A stretch of 64,000 nucleotides of DNA from Entomortierella parvispora (lineage: Eukaryota; Mortierellomycota; Mortierellomycetes; Mortierellales; Mortierellaceae), in the NCBI GenBank assembly GCA_963573315.1, contig OY752140.1:620001-684000 (forward strand). Direction: 5' to 3'. Under the pieces are notes generated by a model that searched no databases, had not been told where the DNA came from, and saw nothing but the letters and a program-made list of their open reading frames with translations. How positions within the stretch are numbered: position 1 is the stretch's first letter; each line of letters begins with the position of its first letter. Positions 33,761 through 44,157 of the stretch are shown in pieces. Made by a program: the position numbers and the translations under genes.

Positions 33761-35755
33761 ATGGGCATTGCAGGATTGTGGCCCTTGATCAATTCCGCAG
33801 GCGTTCATGTGGATCCAAAAGCCATCACCATCAAAAATCTGCATTACGACGTGATGGCTTGCAACTACAATGATTTTATCAACGCCACAGTTGATAAAAA
33901 AAGCCTGCACTATATCCCCGACTCCTCTCTGTCCGGTGGCCTTGGGGCGGGAGACCAAGGCGGGCTGGTTATTGCAGCCGCAGCGGTTCCAGCCCATCAA
34001 GAGATCAAGGCTTTGGCAAAAAAAATCTTTGCCGACACCTGGGCCCTCTTCCCACGATGCCAGTCCATCACGTTCCACTTGGATGGCGCGGACGGCTACA
34101 CCAAGGAGAAAGAGCACCTTCGCCGAGCAAATGCGCGGCAACAAGCACGAAAGCGCGCTGGCGCTAACCTCGACGTTCTCAAGAAGAAATTTGATGGATC
34201 GCGTTGGATCCCCAAGGGCCTTCCTGACAAAATCTACCGAGACCTTCGCAAGGCCCATCGCCTGAGTGATGCTCAGAAGCGAGCATTTGTCGAAGGCATT
34301 AAGGAGTGCAGCCAAGCACAGTTGACTTCCTCTAGCAGCTCTGCCGTGTCTACATTTGATGGTTTACCTCAAGTTTCCAATCGACTCACCAGGGTCTGTG
34401 TGTGTGCCACTGAGGCAGACACTTGCATTGCGTCCGCTTGCTTCGTATCCGACGGAGCTCTACAAGTCCCAGCCAGTCAGGGTGATGAACTCAGAGATGA
34501 AACTGTCGTCGTGACAAAAGACTCTGACTTGATCATGTACTCAGAGGTACAAACTGTCTTCCGGCCTAACCCCAAAGGTTCTTTCTTTCTGCGATACAGA
34601 AAGGAGATGGTCAAGAAAGTATTGGAGTTTTCCGAAGACGACCAGCTCACAGCTTTGGCCATTGTCTGCAAGAACGACTACTCGACCAACTTTCCCGGCT
34701 TCGGAATCAAGAGAAACCGAAACATCATCCGGGACTTTGACCCGGTGGTCGTTAGGGCGCGTGAAGCAAGGCAGGCGGAAGAGCGGAAAAAGAAGGCTGC
34801 TGAGAAAAAGGCGAAGGCTGAGGCCGCCAAGAAGGCAGCCGCTAAACAGGCAGGAGTCGAGAAGGCAGCTGTCAAAGGCAAAGGCAAAGGCAAAGCTAAA
34901 ACGACAGGCAAGAGACGTCACTCTCCAACCGAATCGCCAGGAGAGCCCGCACACAGCAAATTCAAGGTGGTCAAAGTTGTAGGTCCAATGGCGGCGACTT
35001 TTTCCTCCAGCTCTTCAGCATCACCTGCAAAAAGATCAACCCGAAAGCGAAAAGTTTCCTCGGAGGACTCAACGTTGCCAAAGATTGATGACGACGAATG
35101 GCGGAAAATGACTCCACGTGGATATCTGCGCCGTTACTGCAATGTGGTAACACGGTGTCTAAACGACGGGCGAAGTGTTTCACCGGGTCGATATGAGCTA
35201 TCCATTAGGGCTTTTGCTTTTCTCTGCACAACCCTGGCTGGGGGCGGCCATGCCAAGATTACCACATTTTGTCGGAAAAAACACGAGTACGAGGATCTTA
35301 CCCCCGAACAGGTCGCCGAGGTAGAAGCAGAGAACGACCAAGATCACCCACAGGCACCTATTAATATCGACGAGCCTCAACTGTTCCAGAATTTGTACAC
35401 TCGATATATCCAGCAGATGAGGAGGAGCAGAACGGTTCCTATAAGGCCAGTGCCAGTGCAGACGTAAGTAGTTTGATTTGTGAGTGCAAGAAAACAGCAA
35501 GGGCTCGATGCACAAGACTAATCCACGCATTAATTGTCGAGTTTAATAGTTTGAGAATGTACAACTGCAGTTACCGCAAAGGTGGTCCCAGTAGTTGGCG
35601 TAACCCTTACGAGCACATCTTTCGGAGTAAAGATTTGTACGGCAATCCCGATGCCTCATTCCTTGCAGGTCTCAAAGTGGCAGACATTGAGAAGTGCCAA
35701 TTAAAACTCACTGGTCCACGCCAAAAGCATGGCAGCGGCAAGGCCAAGGGCAAGC
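33761..35755 (+). CDS. XPG/FEN1-like nuclease region (N-terminal part of a predicted FEN-Fanzor protein)
   Basis: Exons 33761-35463 and 35571-35755. The protein starts MGIAGLWPLI, the FEN1/XPG N-terminus, whose free second Gly is typical. Acidic active-site motifs follow in family order: HYDVMACNYNDF (about D30), HLDGADG (106-112) with a following Lys/Arg-rich helix, ATEAD (216-220), VTKDSDLIMY (251-260) and a helix-turn region CKNDYSTNFPGFGIKRN. A Lys/Ala coiled stretch (340-395) and a helical domain (WRKMTPRGYLRRYCNV on) complete it. FEN-type enzymes cut 5' flaps and branched DNA. A strong donor at 35756 (C|GTAAGC) joins in phase to the Fanzor region at 35944. Without that splice the frame ends at 36000 after a Lys/Arg-rich tail. 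Whether it is a separate gene or a fusion is open; I favour the fusion. Confidence 0.75.
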
Positions 35756-35943
35756 GTAAGCGCAAGGGCAGGGGCAAACGCAAACGCAAGAATAAGGCTA
35801 ACACTGGAACGGGCCGGGTAAAGATACATCAGCAAAAAGAAGAGGACGACCCCACAAAGGACAAAAAGCCCGCCAACGTCACTGCAGAAACAATAGAGCT
35901 CCGCGAACTGAGGAAGAAGTTTGGGTCGTCACTATCACGGCAG

Positions 35944-38832
35944 GGTCTCTACTTGGCAACATCGAGCAGTGTTTGCCTGCTCATGAGGCGATCGTTGTGA
36001 ACAGGCGCATTCAAGACTGTGTGAAGACAAAACTCAGACTGGAAAACGACTTGTACGATATCTATGCAGTCTGCATCGACCAGTTCCGCCAAATGGCCTC
36101 ATCCTCTGCAGGTCCATCCATAGCCGGTCTATCCTCTGCTGGTCCATCCTCTGCTGGTCCATCCTCTGCTGGTCTATACTCTGCTGGTCTATACTCTGCT
36201 GGTCCATCCTCTGCTGGTCTATACTCTGCTGGTCCATCCTCTGCTGGTCTATACTCTGCTGGTCTATACTCTGCTGGTCCATCCTCTGCTGGTCTATACT
36301 CTGCTGGTCTATACTCTGCTGGTTCATCCTCTGCTGGTCTATACTCTGCTGGTCCATCCTCTGCTGGTCCATCCTCTGCTGGTCTATACGCTGCTGGTCC
36401 ATCCATTGCTGGTCCACCTTCCGTCACCCAGCCACAGCCACAAGATGCTCTGCCAGCAGACTTTCTCGAAAAGATTGTTGGCAGTACCAGTGGCCAGAAT
36501 ATCATCAATGGCCTGATAACCTTGTTATTTAAAGGTTCCAGACACGCGACGAAGAGTTCAGACGCTCAAACTTGTGCCAGAATGTTTGCTCTATACAAAC
36601 AGTCCTTACCCAGCCCTTTCAAGAGCTACCAAGAGAGGGGTTGGCAGCTATTTAACGCAAATGGAGGACAATCGTCGGCTAGAGATGTTCTCAAGAACAT
36701 CCGAGTGCATTATCGGACCGCAAAAGTGCGTATTAATGAGTGTTAAATATCTATGAATAAGTGTCAATGTACTGACGGCATCTTTTCTCTGTGACGGGTA
36801 GATTGACCATCAGGTCTGGCCACGCTCCAACAAGAACGACTACATTTCGTGGTTCTTTCAGCATAACAATGGTCAATTTGCTGACTTTGTTCAGGGCAAG
36901 ACAGCGGCCACTTTCACACAGGTGAACAGCGATGATCTGCTGATGTTTCTGGAGGCCAAACCACCTGGAAGCAAGCTCCATGACCCCATTTTGAGCAACC
37001 TCCTTACTCGCATCTTTGGCACAAGCAGGACAACCAGCCAGCAACGATTAGCGTATGTCACCAAAGAGAAGGGATGGTTCATATCCAAAATCCTCTATAA
37101 GATTGATGAGCCAGGGTTCCGTCCCTCCGCCAATCTCCCTGGGACAAGGTCCAGGACGCCCGACAAGTCTCGACGGTACCACCGTAAAGTACGGCTCCTG
37201 AGTGACAAGCCTGAAGCGGCAACAAACGATAGGTCGAAAGAGAAGGCAAGAAGAACGATGGTGCTGATGCAGAGTTTCAAGACGAATGGACTTGTCCTCA
37301 ATGTCCCGGTGCTCGACTTCAAGCGACCAAAGCCAGCGAAGAAAAAGCCAAACGACCACGACAGTCAAGACCCCGAAGGCGATGAAGATGGCGATGAAGA
37401 TGACGATGAAGACGATGAGGACGATGATAGGGATGGTGACGACGGTGACGACAACGACGGATATCTTGAGTACGACAATGACGACAACCCCAACGAGATG
37501 CCACCGGATGACAACGATGGTGATGAAGAAGGTGAGGAATATGATGACGGGAATTATGACGAGATCATCCCGGAAGATGCTGGAGACCAACAGGTGGGAG
37601 CCCAGGGCGGAACCGCTCCCAATCTCGTCCCACAGTCGAAGAATCCAGGTCCCGTCAGGTTCAACAACGGGACTACATACACTTTTGGGGGAGGGACAGC
37701 TACTTTGCCCAATGCCAGCGTGTTTGACTTTGGCAATCTTACCCAAGGAGATGTCACTGTCATTGGTATCGACCCAGGCGAGGTTTTCTCGATGACAGCC
37801 ACGCGCCTGACTCTCAATGCCGAGAAATCAGGGACAACAAACGACCGTGCGTCCAAGCGCATCCGACGGTCATTCCTTTATCAGCCAGTCCGACTGTTCC
37901 AAGAGGCTGTGAGGAAGAAAAAGATCAAGGAGCATGTCCATCTGCTCGAAACGAATATCCCGCCCCGCAAGCACTTATCTATCCAAGACTACCTGCATTA
38001 CATGCATGGTCCAGCCAAGCAGATTCTGGGGGGATTGATGGAGTCGAACACACCAGTGCCAGACCTTGTAGGCACGGTGCAGGATGTTTTATTTGACTTT
38101 TATCACTCCCATTGGATGCTGAAGAGAAAATGGGATCTGAAAAAAGCGCAACAGAGGGCGATAGATCTTGCGATAGATCAAATCTTCAAGCTTGCAGGAG
38201 TCTACTCGGGCAAGAAGGCGGATAGAAGTACTGGAAAAACGGTGGTGTTTGCTCTTGGTCTTGGCTCGTTCAATTCTCGAACGGGCCTGCCATCTAAACA
38301 TGGGCCATTGGAGCGGCGATTCACTCAAAGGGTAAGTATATGAAGTAAGGGGAAAGGGTCATTGTGAAGCCCTGATGTTGTCATCAGCTTGACATTTCTT
38401 TTCCACATCGTTGTGATATAGGCTAGGCGGCTTGGATACATTGTTGTGGGTGTGGATGAGTACTACACCAGCGCAAAGTGCCTCCGCCAAAATTGCGACG
38501 CGTTCCTGCAGTATGGAGAACGGCGATCCAAGTATTGTACAAATTGCAAACAGTACTTTGATCGGGATGTGGTTGGATCGGAGAATATCGCGTACATCTG
38601 TCTTCAGTTCATACTGGGCCGAGCGAGACCGGCAAAGTTCTGCCCTCCTGGGGCCGACGCAGGCAATACGCCCGCGGGTGACCCTGCACAGGCTTTGCAA
38701 GCCGCCGAGTACCTCCACACTCGTTTGGAGAAAATTAGAGATATGTTTGATATGTATGAACAGACTCTAGAGAACATAGAAAATGCGATCTCAGATGGGG
38801 TGTCTAGCCTGCCCGAATGCCGCACCAGCTGA
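35944..38832 (+). CDS. Fanzor RNA-guided nuclease-like region (TnpB-type RuvC)
   Basis: Exons 35944-36725, 36802-38331 and 38422-38832; joined to the upstream FEN-like exons the product has 1,536 residues. RuvC-I is VIGIDPGEVFS with the Asp at 1214. After a helical bridge region comes GLGSFNSRTGLPSKHG. RuvC-II is VVGVDEYYTSAKC (Glu at 1413), overlapping a zinc ribbon (C1420, C1425, C1439, C1442), and RuvC-III is FDRDVVGSENIA. This order and spacing are those of Fanzor/TnpB nucleases, which use an RNA from their own element to cut DNA. Insertions: a 5-residue repeat array (about 680-785) and an Asp/Glu-rich linker (about 1080-1150). All key residues are intact. If translated alone, the first ATG is 36093, only 92 nt after the stop of the read-through FEN frame. 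Confidence 0.85.
36102..36412 (+). repeat. 15-bp coding minisatellite (about 21 units)
   Basis: Tandem 15-bp units (TCCTCTGCTGGTCCA type) encode SSAGP, SSAGL, YSAGL and YSAGP pentapeptides within the Fanzor region. The two unit types alternate without a fixed order. Units are contiguous with no spacers and keep the frame open. Confidence 0.92.
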
Positions 38833-39097
38833 ATCCGTCCGTACCAAGAACCATATAAGCACCCCGGAAGGTTGCTACCCGATGTAAGTGTTTACATGTG
38901 TTTCTATGCCCCTTCTTTTTCGGACAGCAATGGTCGTTGAAAGAGTCTTGCCTGACATTCAAACCTATCACTTTTCTTGCTGTTGAAAAATCAGTTACAA
39001 AAATAGCTGGGTCTTTTTATTCTCAGGTAAAGAGATACAATAATTTGCTGTATTATCACTAACCTTCGTATAGTGAACTAATTTATTCTCATGATTT
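38833..39097 (+). ncRNA. candidate omega-RNA region at the element's right end
   Basis: 265 nt of noncoding sequence between the Fanzor stop and the right terminal repeat. In TnpB and Fanzor systems the guide RNA scaffold is encoded at this end and its 3' part runs into the flank. Here a small hairpin can form (ATACA with TGTAT near 39029-39047). There is no direct sequence proof that an RNA is made. Confidence 0.35.
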
Positions 39098-39122
39098 TAT
39101 TCATTTGTACGAGTTTTAGCTG
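39098..39122 (-). repeat. right terminal inverted repeat
   Basis: 25 bp, inverse of the left repeat; on the minus strand begins CAGCTAAAACTC then GTACAAATGAATA. Followed outside by TA. Confidence 0.85.
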
Positions 39123-39124
39123 TA

Positions 39125-39572
39125 CTCAAACATGATGACTGGAAGGAAATGGATCATAAATGTCGTATCCAGACGCGACAGGTATTCCCGCCTTGAAAAA
39201 AAAGGATATATGTCCTCTTTCTTCCTCTTGTTTCCGTTGCATTGCATTGCGCCTGTGATAGAGATTTGATCAACCCAACTTTTCTGCAATGGCTACTGCA
39301 CAACCACATCCTTTTCACAGAGTGGGGATGCATCACACCTCCACACCACATTGTGAATTTCTCGATATCCAGAAACCGATCCCAACAAAACAAGAAATAT
39401 GATATCGTTGTTTAAAGCGTCTTTATTCAAACGCAAAGATTGGGTATTGCCGTGAGGTAGAACACACTCATGTCATTCGACTTGAAAAAAGATAAAGAAT
39501 GAAAGAAAAAAAACCTAGTCCTATGGGGCTGGAGTCGAGGGCCTGCAAGAATTGAGGGGTTTGATCTGGATC
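39125..39572. other. intergenic spacer, element to eIF5
   Basis: Host sequence 3' of the eIF5 gene, with a minus-strand AATAAA at 39422-39427, about 146 nt past the eIF5 stop. No gene seen. Confidence 0.55.
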
Positions 39573-41205
39573 TTACTCCTCGTCGCTCTCCTCGTCACTG
39601 TCCTCCTCACTTTCAGCCTCGGCAAGCCAGCGAAGGAAGGGCTCCACACGAGTGCGGACCTCCTTGGCTTCATCGCGACTGACATACTTCTTGCTGGGCT
39701 TCTCACCCCACTTCAAGATGACCTCCTCCTCCAAAAGGTCGTTGTCGTAGAAAGCCTTCAAGATCAAGGGGGCCTTCAGCATCAAGGTCTTAGAAGTGAT
39801 CAACACGCGCTCCATGCCTCCCAAAAGAGCCTTCTGGTTCTTCTCGTTGACAACAAACTAGAGTCCAAAATGAAAGCAGATGTCAATTGTCTATATCAGA
39901 TATCTCAATCATTCTCAAAAACTTGACAGCATCATCTGAATCTTACCTTGCTCAACAGGGGTGTGCGAGTTTTGATCTCACGAGCCATGTCATCGGTGAA
40001 AATGCACTGGATCAAGACGGTGACAGCGCGAGACTTTGCGATGACACCAAGTTCCTCAGCCTTCTCCAGGATCTCGGCCTCAGTAGCCTTGGGGTTCTCG
40101 TCCAAGTAGTCGCCGAAGAGCTCATAGGGGTTCTCGCCTTCGCCATCGCCATCCTCATCATCATCCAAAGTCATCTGGGTCTTGACACTGCCCTCCAGCT
40201 CTTTCATTCTAGCGGCAGCACCCTCAGCAGATGTATCCACGGACCAATCGTCACCTAAGGCCGACTTGTAGTTGTCGGCGTCAGGGATGGCAGCAGCCTC
40301 CTCCTTAATCTTCTTGGTGAAGTCGTCGTCTTGGTCTTCTTCTTCTTCCTCGGTGGGGGTAGCGGTGCCTCCGTTCTTCTTGCTCTTCTTCTCAGACTTG
40401 TCCGACTTCTCAGCCTTCTCACCCTTGCCCTTCTTTCCATAGGCAGCGTTGGCGGGAGGGTTCTTGATGATGTAGGTCGACAGCTTGTGGACGTTTTCAC
40501 CCTTGTTGCGACGACCGCAGGCGTTGCAGTACATCTGAATAGTTTGAGACTTGTCCACGATGATGTCGGTCTCGGGATTACCGCAGGATGGGCAGAGGAC
40601 AAACTTTTGGATGAATCCGTTCAAGAGCTGCTGAAGCTTGGCGGCGTCATGGGCACCGTTGACGATATAGCGATCAGTCTTCTCGTCGCACTTGACCTGA
40701 GCACCGAGTTCACATCCGAAATACTTGGTTGGGTCTATGTTGCAAGCACAGGCCGGTTAGTCAACATACGCTCTATCAAACATATCGAGTAAGTGAATCC
40801 CTTTCATCGCAACGCAAGCCATACAGGTGCTGGGGCGGCAAAGAGCGCGGGCAATGTCAGCCATGTTGGGAATGACGGTCTTGATGCCGTTTCCTTTACC
40901 CTCGATCTATATGGGTTTTCAATTACATGGGTACGGTTAGTCAAAGAGCCCAAAGAACACCGATCCGCAGTCGATTTGGGCCAGTCCTCCGACTGTTTCA
41001 TTGCAGCAGAATTCAGGAAGGCAGTAATGCAGTCTTCTCCCTTTTATGACATTATCACCACCACCACACGTCTGGAAATCAACTAGATAGGCAAAGAGAG
41101 ATAAACAGCCAGATAGGCGACAATAATTACCTTGGAGACAAGTCTGGGCATCTTGTAACGATAAAAAGCATCGTCGCTTTGACCTCCAATGTTAAGATTA
41201 GCCAT
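39573..41205 (-). CDS. TIF5: translation initiation factor eIF5
   Basis: Four exons (41205-41131, 40906-40825, 40734-39947, 39857-39573) give 409 residues. The N-terminus [22 protein letters not shown] matches eIF5 and contains the Arg finger that stimulates eIF2 GTPase. A zinc ribbon follows ([12 protein letters not shown] with YCNACGRR). A Lys/Glu-rich linker leads to the W2 HEAT domain, ending in the AA-box-like acidic/aromatic tail [14 protein letters not shown] that contacts eIF2-beta and eIF3. It acts in the 43S/48S complex during start-codon selection. Intron positions were fixed by phase. Ordinary conserved gene; 5' region contains a paired E-box about 430 bp upstream. Confidence 0.96.
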
Positions 41206-42611
41206 GATGAATAAAAGTTGAAGTGTGTGAAAAGGTCGAGTTAAGATATAGTGGAGTCGAGTCTGCGGGCGAGAATTCGAATATCTGGTGGATGCGACGT
41301 TTTGGGCGAAGGGTGGGGGTGAAGGGTTTTTAAAGGACAGAGAAACTAGGCAAATTCACGAAGAAATGACTAGAAGTTTAAAATTGGTTTTGGAGTGCGG
41401 AGAATCAGATATCGCAGGATGGTAACAAGGCATAAGAATGCTTGGAAAGTTGAGGGATGGGGGAGGAAGAGGGATGGGGTTCCTTGAGAAAGAGCGGGGT
41501 AGGTGTAGTTGTTGTTCGAGTTGTTAGACAGGAATGCGCAGTTGGGATGTGAAGAAAGAAGGAGAATCGCATGATGAACAAAAAAAACGGATAAACAATT
41601 TCGGCTGTGGCTTGTGAATTTCATTCTTCAGTCACGTGATAGTGTATGGTATCACGTGCGATCTCGTTGGTGGCGCAAAGCGGCACTGTGCCTGGATCTT
41701 TGCTGGCCTGCCCACCAATGGGAAGTCATACCAAAGCGTTCAGACGGTGGCAAGTTGCACCTCTTGGCAGCTCTCGGCATTGTTGTCACTCCTATTTGGT
41801 CTTCAACCGACCACGCAAGAAGGCGCACCCATGTGTCCAATCCAAACATCAGGCCCTGTCCAATCGTACTAGCCGATCTTCCACAGACTGCGGCATCGCC
41901 TCCTGCACTCCCCTGGGTATTGTTGATTTCTACTCTGATGGCGAACAAACGCGTCAACTCAACAGATGATTGAGAGGGCTGAACGAATTGCCACTTCGCT
42001 CTCTTTCTGCGAGGGAGGGAGGATGTAGATTAGTTTATATTTATATTTTCCTGAGGGGATCTCGAGCTGCCGCGACCTTACCAACGCTCACTGTCACTTG
42101 ACAAGCCAAATGCTTCACATCAACCATCAACTCACCTGCTTGAATGAATGGAGAGGAAAGACTGGTATTAGAGTCCACGAGGACATCAATGGTTTGTCAA
42201 AAGCCAAATTTCACCTTTTAACCTCTTGAGAACCAACAAACATTGGCAGGTGAGCCGGGTTCGTTCCTTCCCAACAAACCAAGAAAAGAAAAAAAAACTT
42301 AGAAAGCAATCGGTTGCTCTTGCTTCTCCCTCGGAAAGAAGAGACGAAAATGCGGCGCGTCAATTGGGAAGGAAGTGGCAGTGCGCCAATGACCTGTTTG
42401 TGTGAGCAATTGAACGAATAAAAACAAATGGAACCGGGCCTCCCTCAGTGAGTAGACAAAACCTTTGCTGCGTTTGGAATGGGGTGCGTGCCAAAAAAGA
42501 GTTTTTGATTGCTAGTCTCTGGATGGACACGCAAGACTCTGGCCTTGAAGAGTGAGAAAAAACGGCCAATGTCCGTCATCGAGTCGGAATGGAGCTTTGG
42601 CTTCCCCTCGG
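41206..42611. other. divergent intergenic region
   Basis: Upstream of eIF5 (-) and the cysteine-rich GPI protein gene (+). Contains a perfect 9-bp inverted repeat holding CACGTG on each arm (listed separately). Open frames at 41614-41973 are not family-like. No gene seen. Confidence 0.55.
41633..41658. promoter_or_regulatory. paired CACGTG inverted repeat
   Basis: CACGTGATA and TATCACGTG form a perfect inverted repeat separated by 8 bp. CACGTG is the E-box bound by basic helix-loop-helix factors such as Cbf1/Pho4 types. It lies about 430 bp upstream of the eIF5 start. Confidence 0.4.
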
Positions 42612-42619
42612 TATATAAT
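42612..42619 (+). promoter_or_regulatory. TATA box of the cysteine-rich GPI protein gene
   Basis: TATATAAT about 165 bp upstream of the ATG at 42781, followed by a pyrimidine-rich leader. Confidence 0.5.
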
Positions 42620-42780
42620 CTCGGTCAGATTGTCGCTCTCCCCCATCCCTCCGCCTTCCTCTTCTATCCTCCTCTCCTGTCTCTTTTTTCTTGTCCTTGT
42701 GCCCTCTTCATCCCCCTACCCACTTCTCCAAAGCACCAATTCGTTTTTCATCCTCCTCGTTAGCTCCTCATTATTTAGCC

Positions 42781-43933
42781 ATGCGATCCTATCTCAAGGC
42801 TGCGACGTTGGTCGCTTTGTCGACCCTCGGTCTTCTCGTCCACTCTCAAGAAATCGTGCAGCACGTTAACAAAGAAGGCGGCACCAATGGAGGATTCATG
42901 GATTCTCTCAGCGATCTGAACACCTTGGCTATTGGACCCTACCCTCAAGCCAAGGTTGAAGCCTACGGTGTGACTCCCAACCCTTCTGCCTCTCTATTGA
43001 CACTCTTCAAGCGTCAGTCGGGATGCAATCCTGGCTACTACGTCTGCGGGTACGTGGTTTACTTCCAGACAGCTAATGATATTAGCGCGATAGCAAATAG
43101 CGAGTCTCTAATCGGAGGTGTCCTCTGGGACCATTGTATCAAACAGAAGCGGATGCTGCCCCAGCGACTATAACTGCTTCTCCAAGTACAGCAGTTGCTG
43201 TCCTTCCCAGTACCAATACGTGTGTGGAGGCACCTACTGCTGCCCAGTAAGTCGTGTTTTTTCTGCTCCAGACTTTGTTGTCCGACTTTGAGCTTCATGG
43301 CTGACAAACTTCCTATACATCCCTTTATAGTACAACGCCTGCTTGTCCGACGGCCACTGTGGCTGTAACGACAACCTGATCAGATGCGGCAACTCGTGCT
43401 GCAAGTACGGATGCACTGCTTCAGGCTGCCAACTTTGCCCCACAAATTACTTTTCCTGTAGTGGGGATTGTAAGTCAACGTCATTTCGATATTGATGAGA
43501 GGCTTCATGTTGCAAGGACGTTCTTTCTCACTCTTTTGTTTCTTTACTAGCCGACATATGTTGCCCTACCGGCTCCACCTGCATCAACGGTGGCACACAA
43601 TGTCAAACTACCATTGGCGGTGGCGGTGGAACTAATCCTCCACCACCACCAAGCCCATCTCCATCTCCCCCAACTACTCCACCTGCCACTCCACCTGTCA
43701 CTCCACCTGTAACTCCACCCGTCACTCCCCCAGTGGCTCCCCCAGTGGCTCCCCCAGTGACTCCTCCTGGTGGAGGCAGCGGTGGTAGTGGCGGCAGTGG
43801 AGGTGGCGGTGGCGTTGGAGTGATTGTTCCTGTTGGTGGTGGTGGTAATTCGACGAGTGCCGGAACCAAGGATGGAGCTTCTAGCCTCCTCGTTGCTGTC
43901 ACTGTGGCCGCCGTCGTGGCAATGGTCGCTTGA
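42781..43933 (+). CDS. cysteine-rich GPI-anchored cell-wall protein
   Basis: Four exons (42781-43049, 43147-43246, 43331-43469, 43551-43933) give 296 residues. Signal peptide (about 1-22), then after ~80 residues a dense cysteine region (CNPGYYVCG, SGCCPSDYNC, YVCGGTYCCP, CGNSCCKYGC, ICCPTGSTC) made of repeated CCP/CC knots somewhat like fungal granulin-like or chitin-binding modules. A Pro/Thr/Val array (PPVTPP repeats) and a Gly/Ser stretch act as a wall-spanning stalk, and a hydrophobic tail after SAGTKDG suggests GPI attachment. Exact family is not recognised. It converges with the chitinase gene (224 bp between stops), so two cell-wall genes sit side by side. Confidence 0.8.
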
Positions 43934-44157
43934 GATCATGAATTGTCATTATGTTTTTGTTATCTACCGTTAATAATGGACAAGAATAAATGAAGAGGTT
44001 CTTCGGATGTTTGTATTGTTCCTTTGCCTGCAGAATCGCACAGCGATCCTAGGACTTTATTCAAACCAGTACAAGCAGTTTATAATAAATGACGGAGAGT
44101 TTTTTCCCTGAAAATAGTCAAGAGTCAAAGTAGCTTGCGTGCCAAAGACGTATTTTT

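Larger units (their letters stand above)
33192..39122 (+). mobile_element. Fanzor-carrying element with TIRs and TA target duplication
   Basis: A 5,931-bp unit with imperfect terminal inverted repeats. The left end (33192-33215) and the reverse complement of the right end (39122-39098) both begin CAG and share AACT plus the exact 13-mer GTACAAATGAATA, with one gap and a few mismatches between. Each end is flanked outside by TA (33190-33191 and 39123-39124), the target duplication of Tc1/mariner and pogo-type elements. Inside are intact XPG/FEN-like and Fanzor coding regions on the plus strand and no DDE transposase. Fanzor1 proteins have been reported inside mariner-type and other eukaryotic transposons, which fits. 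The intact reading frames suggest recent insertion or selection. Confidence 0.85.

Noticed and set aside
36102-36412. Tandem array considered as a CRISPR array
   Set aside because: Units are contiguous 15-bp repeats with no spacers, in frame within a coding region of a eukaryote.
36034-36508. Opposite-strand repeat frames (Met-Asp-Gln-Gln and similar repeats) in the Fanzor repeat array
   Set aside because: They are complements of the 15-bp repeat and share no family; the plus strand has the conserved RuvC domain.
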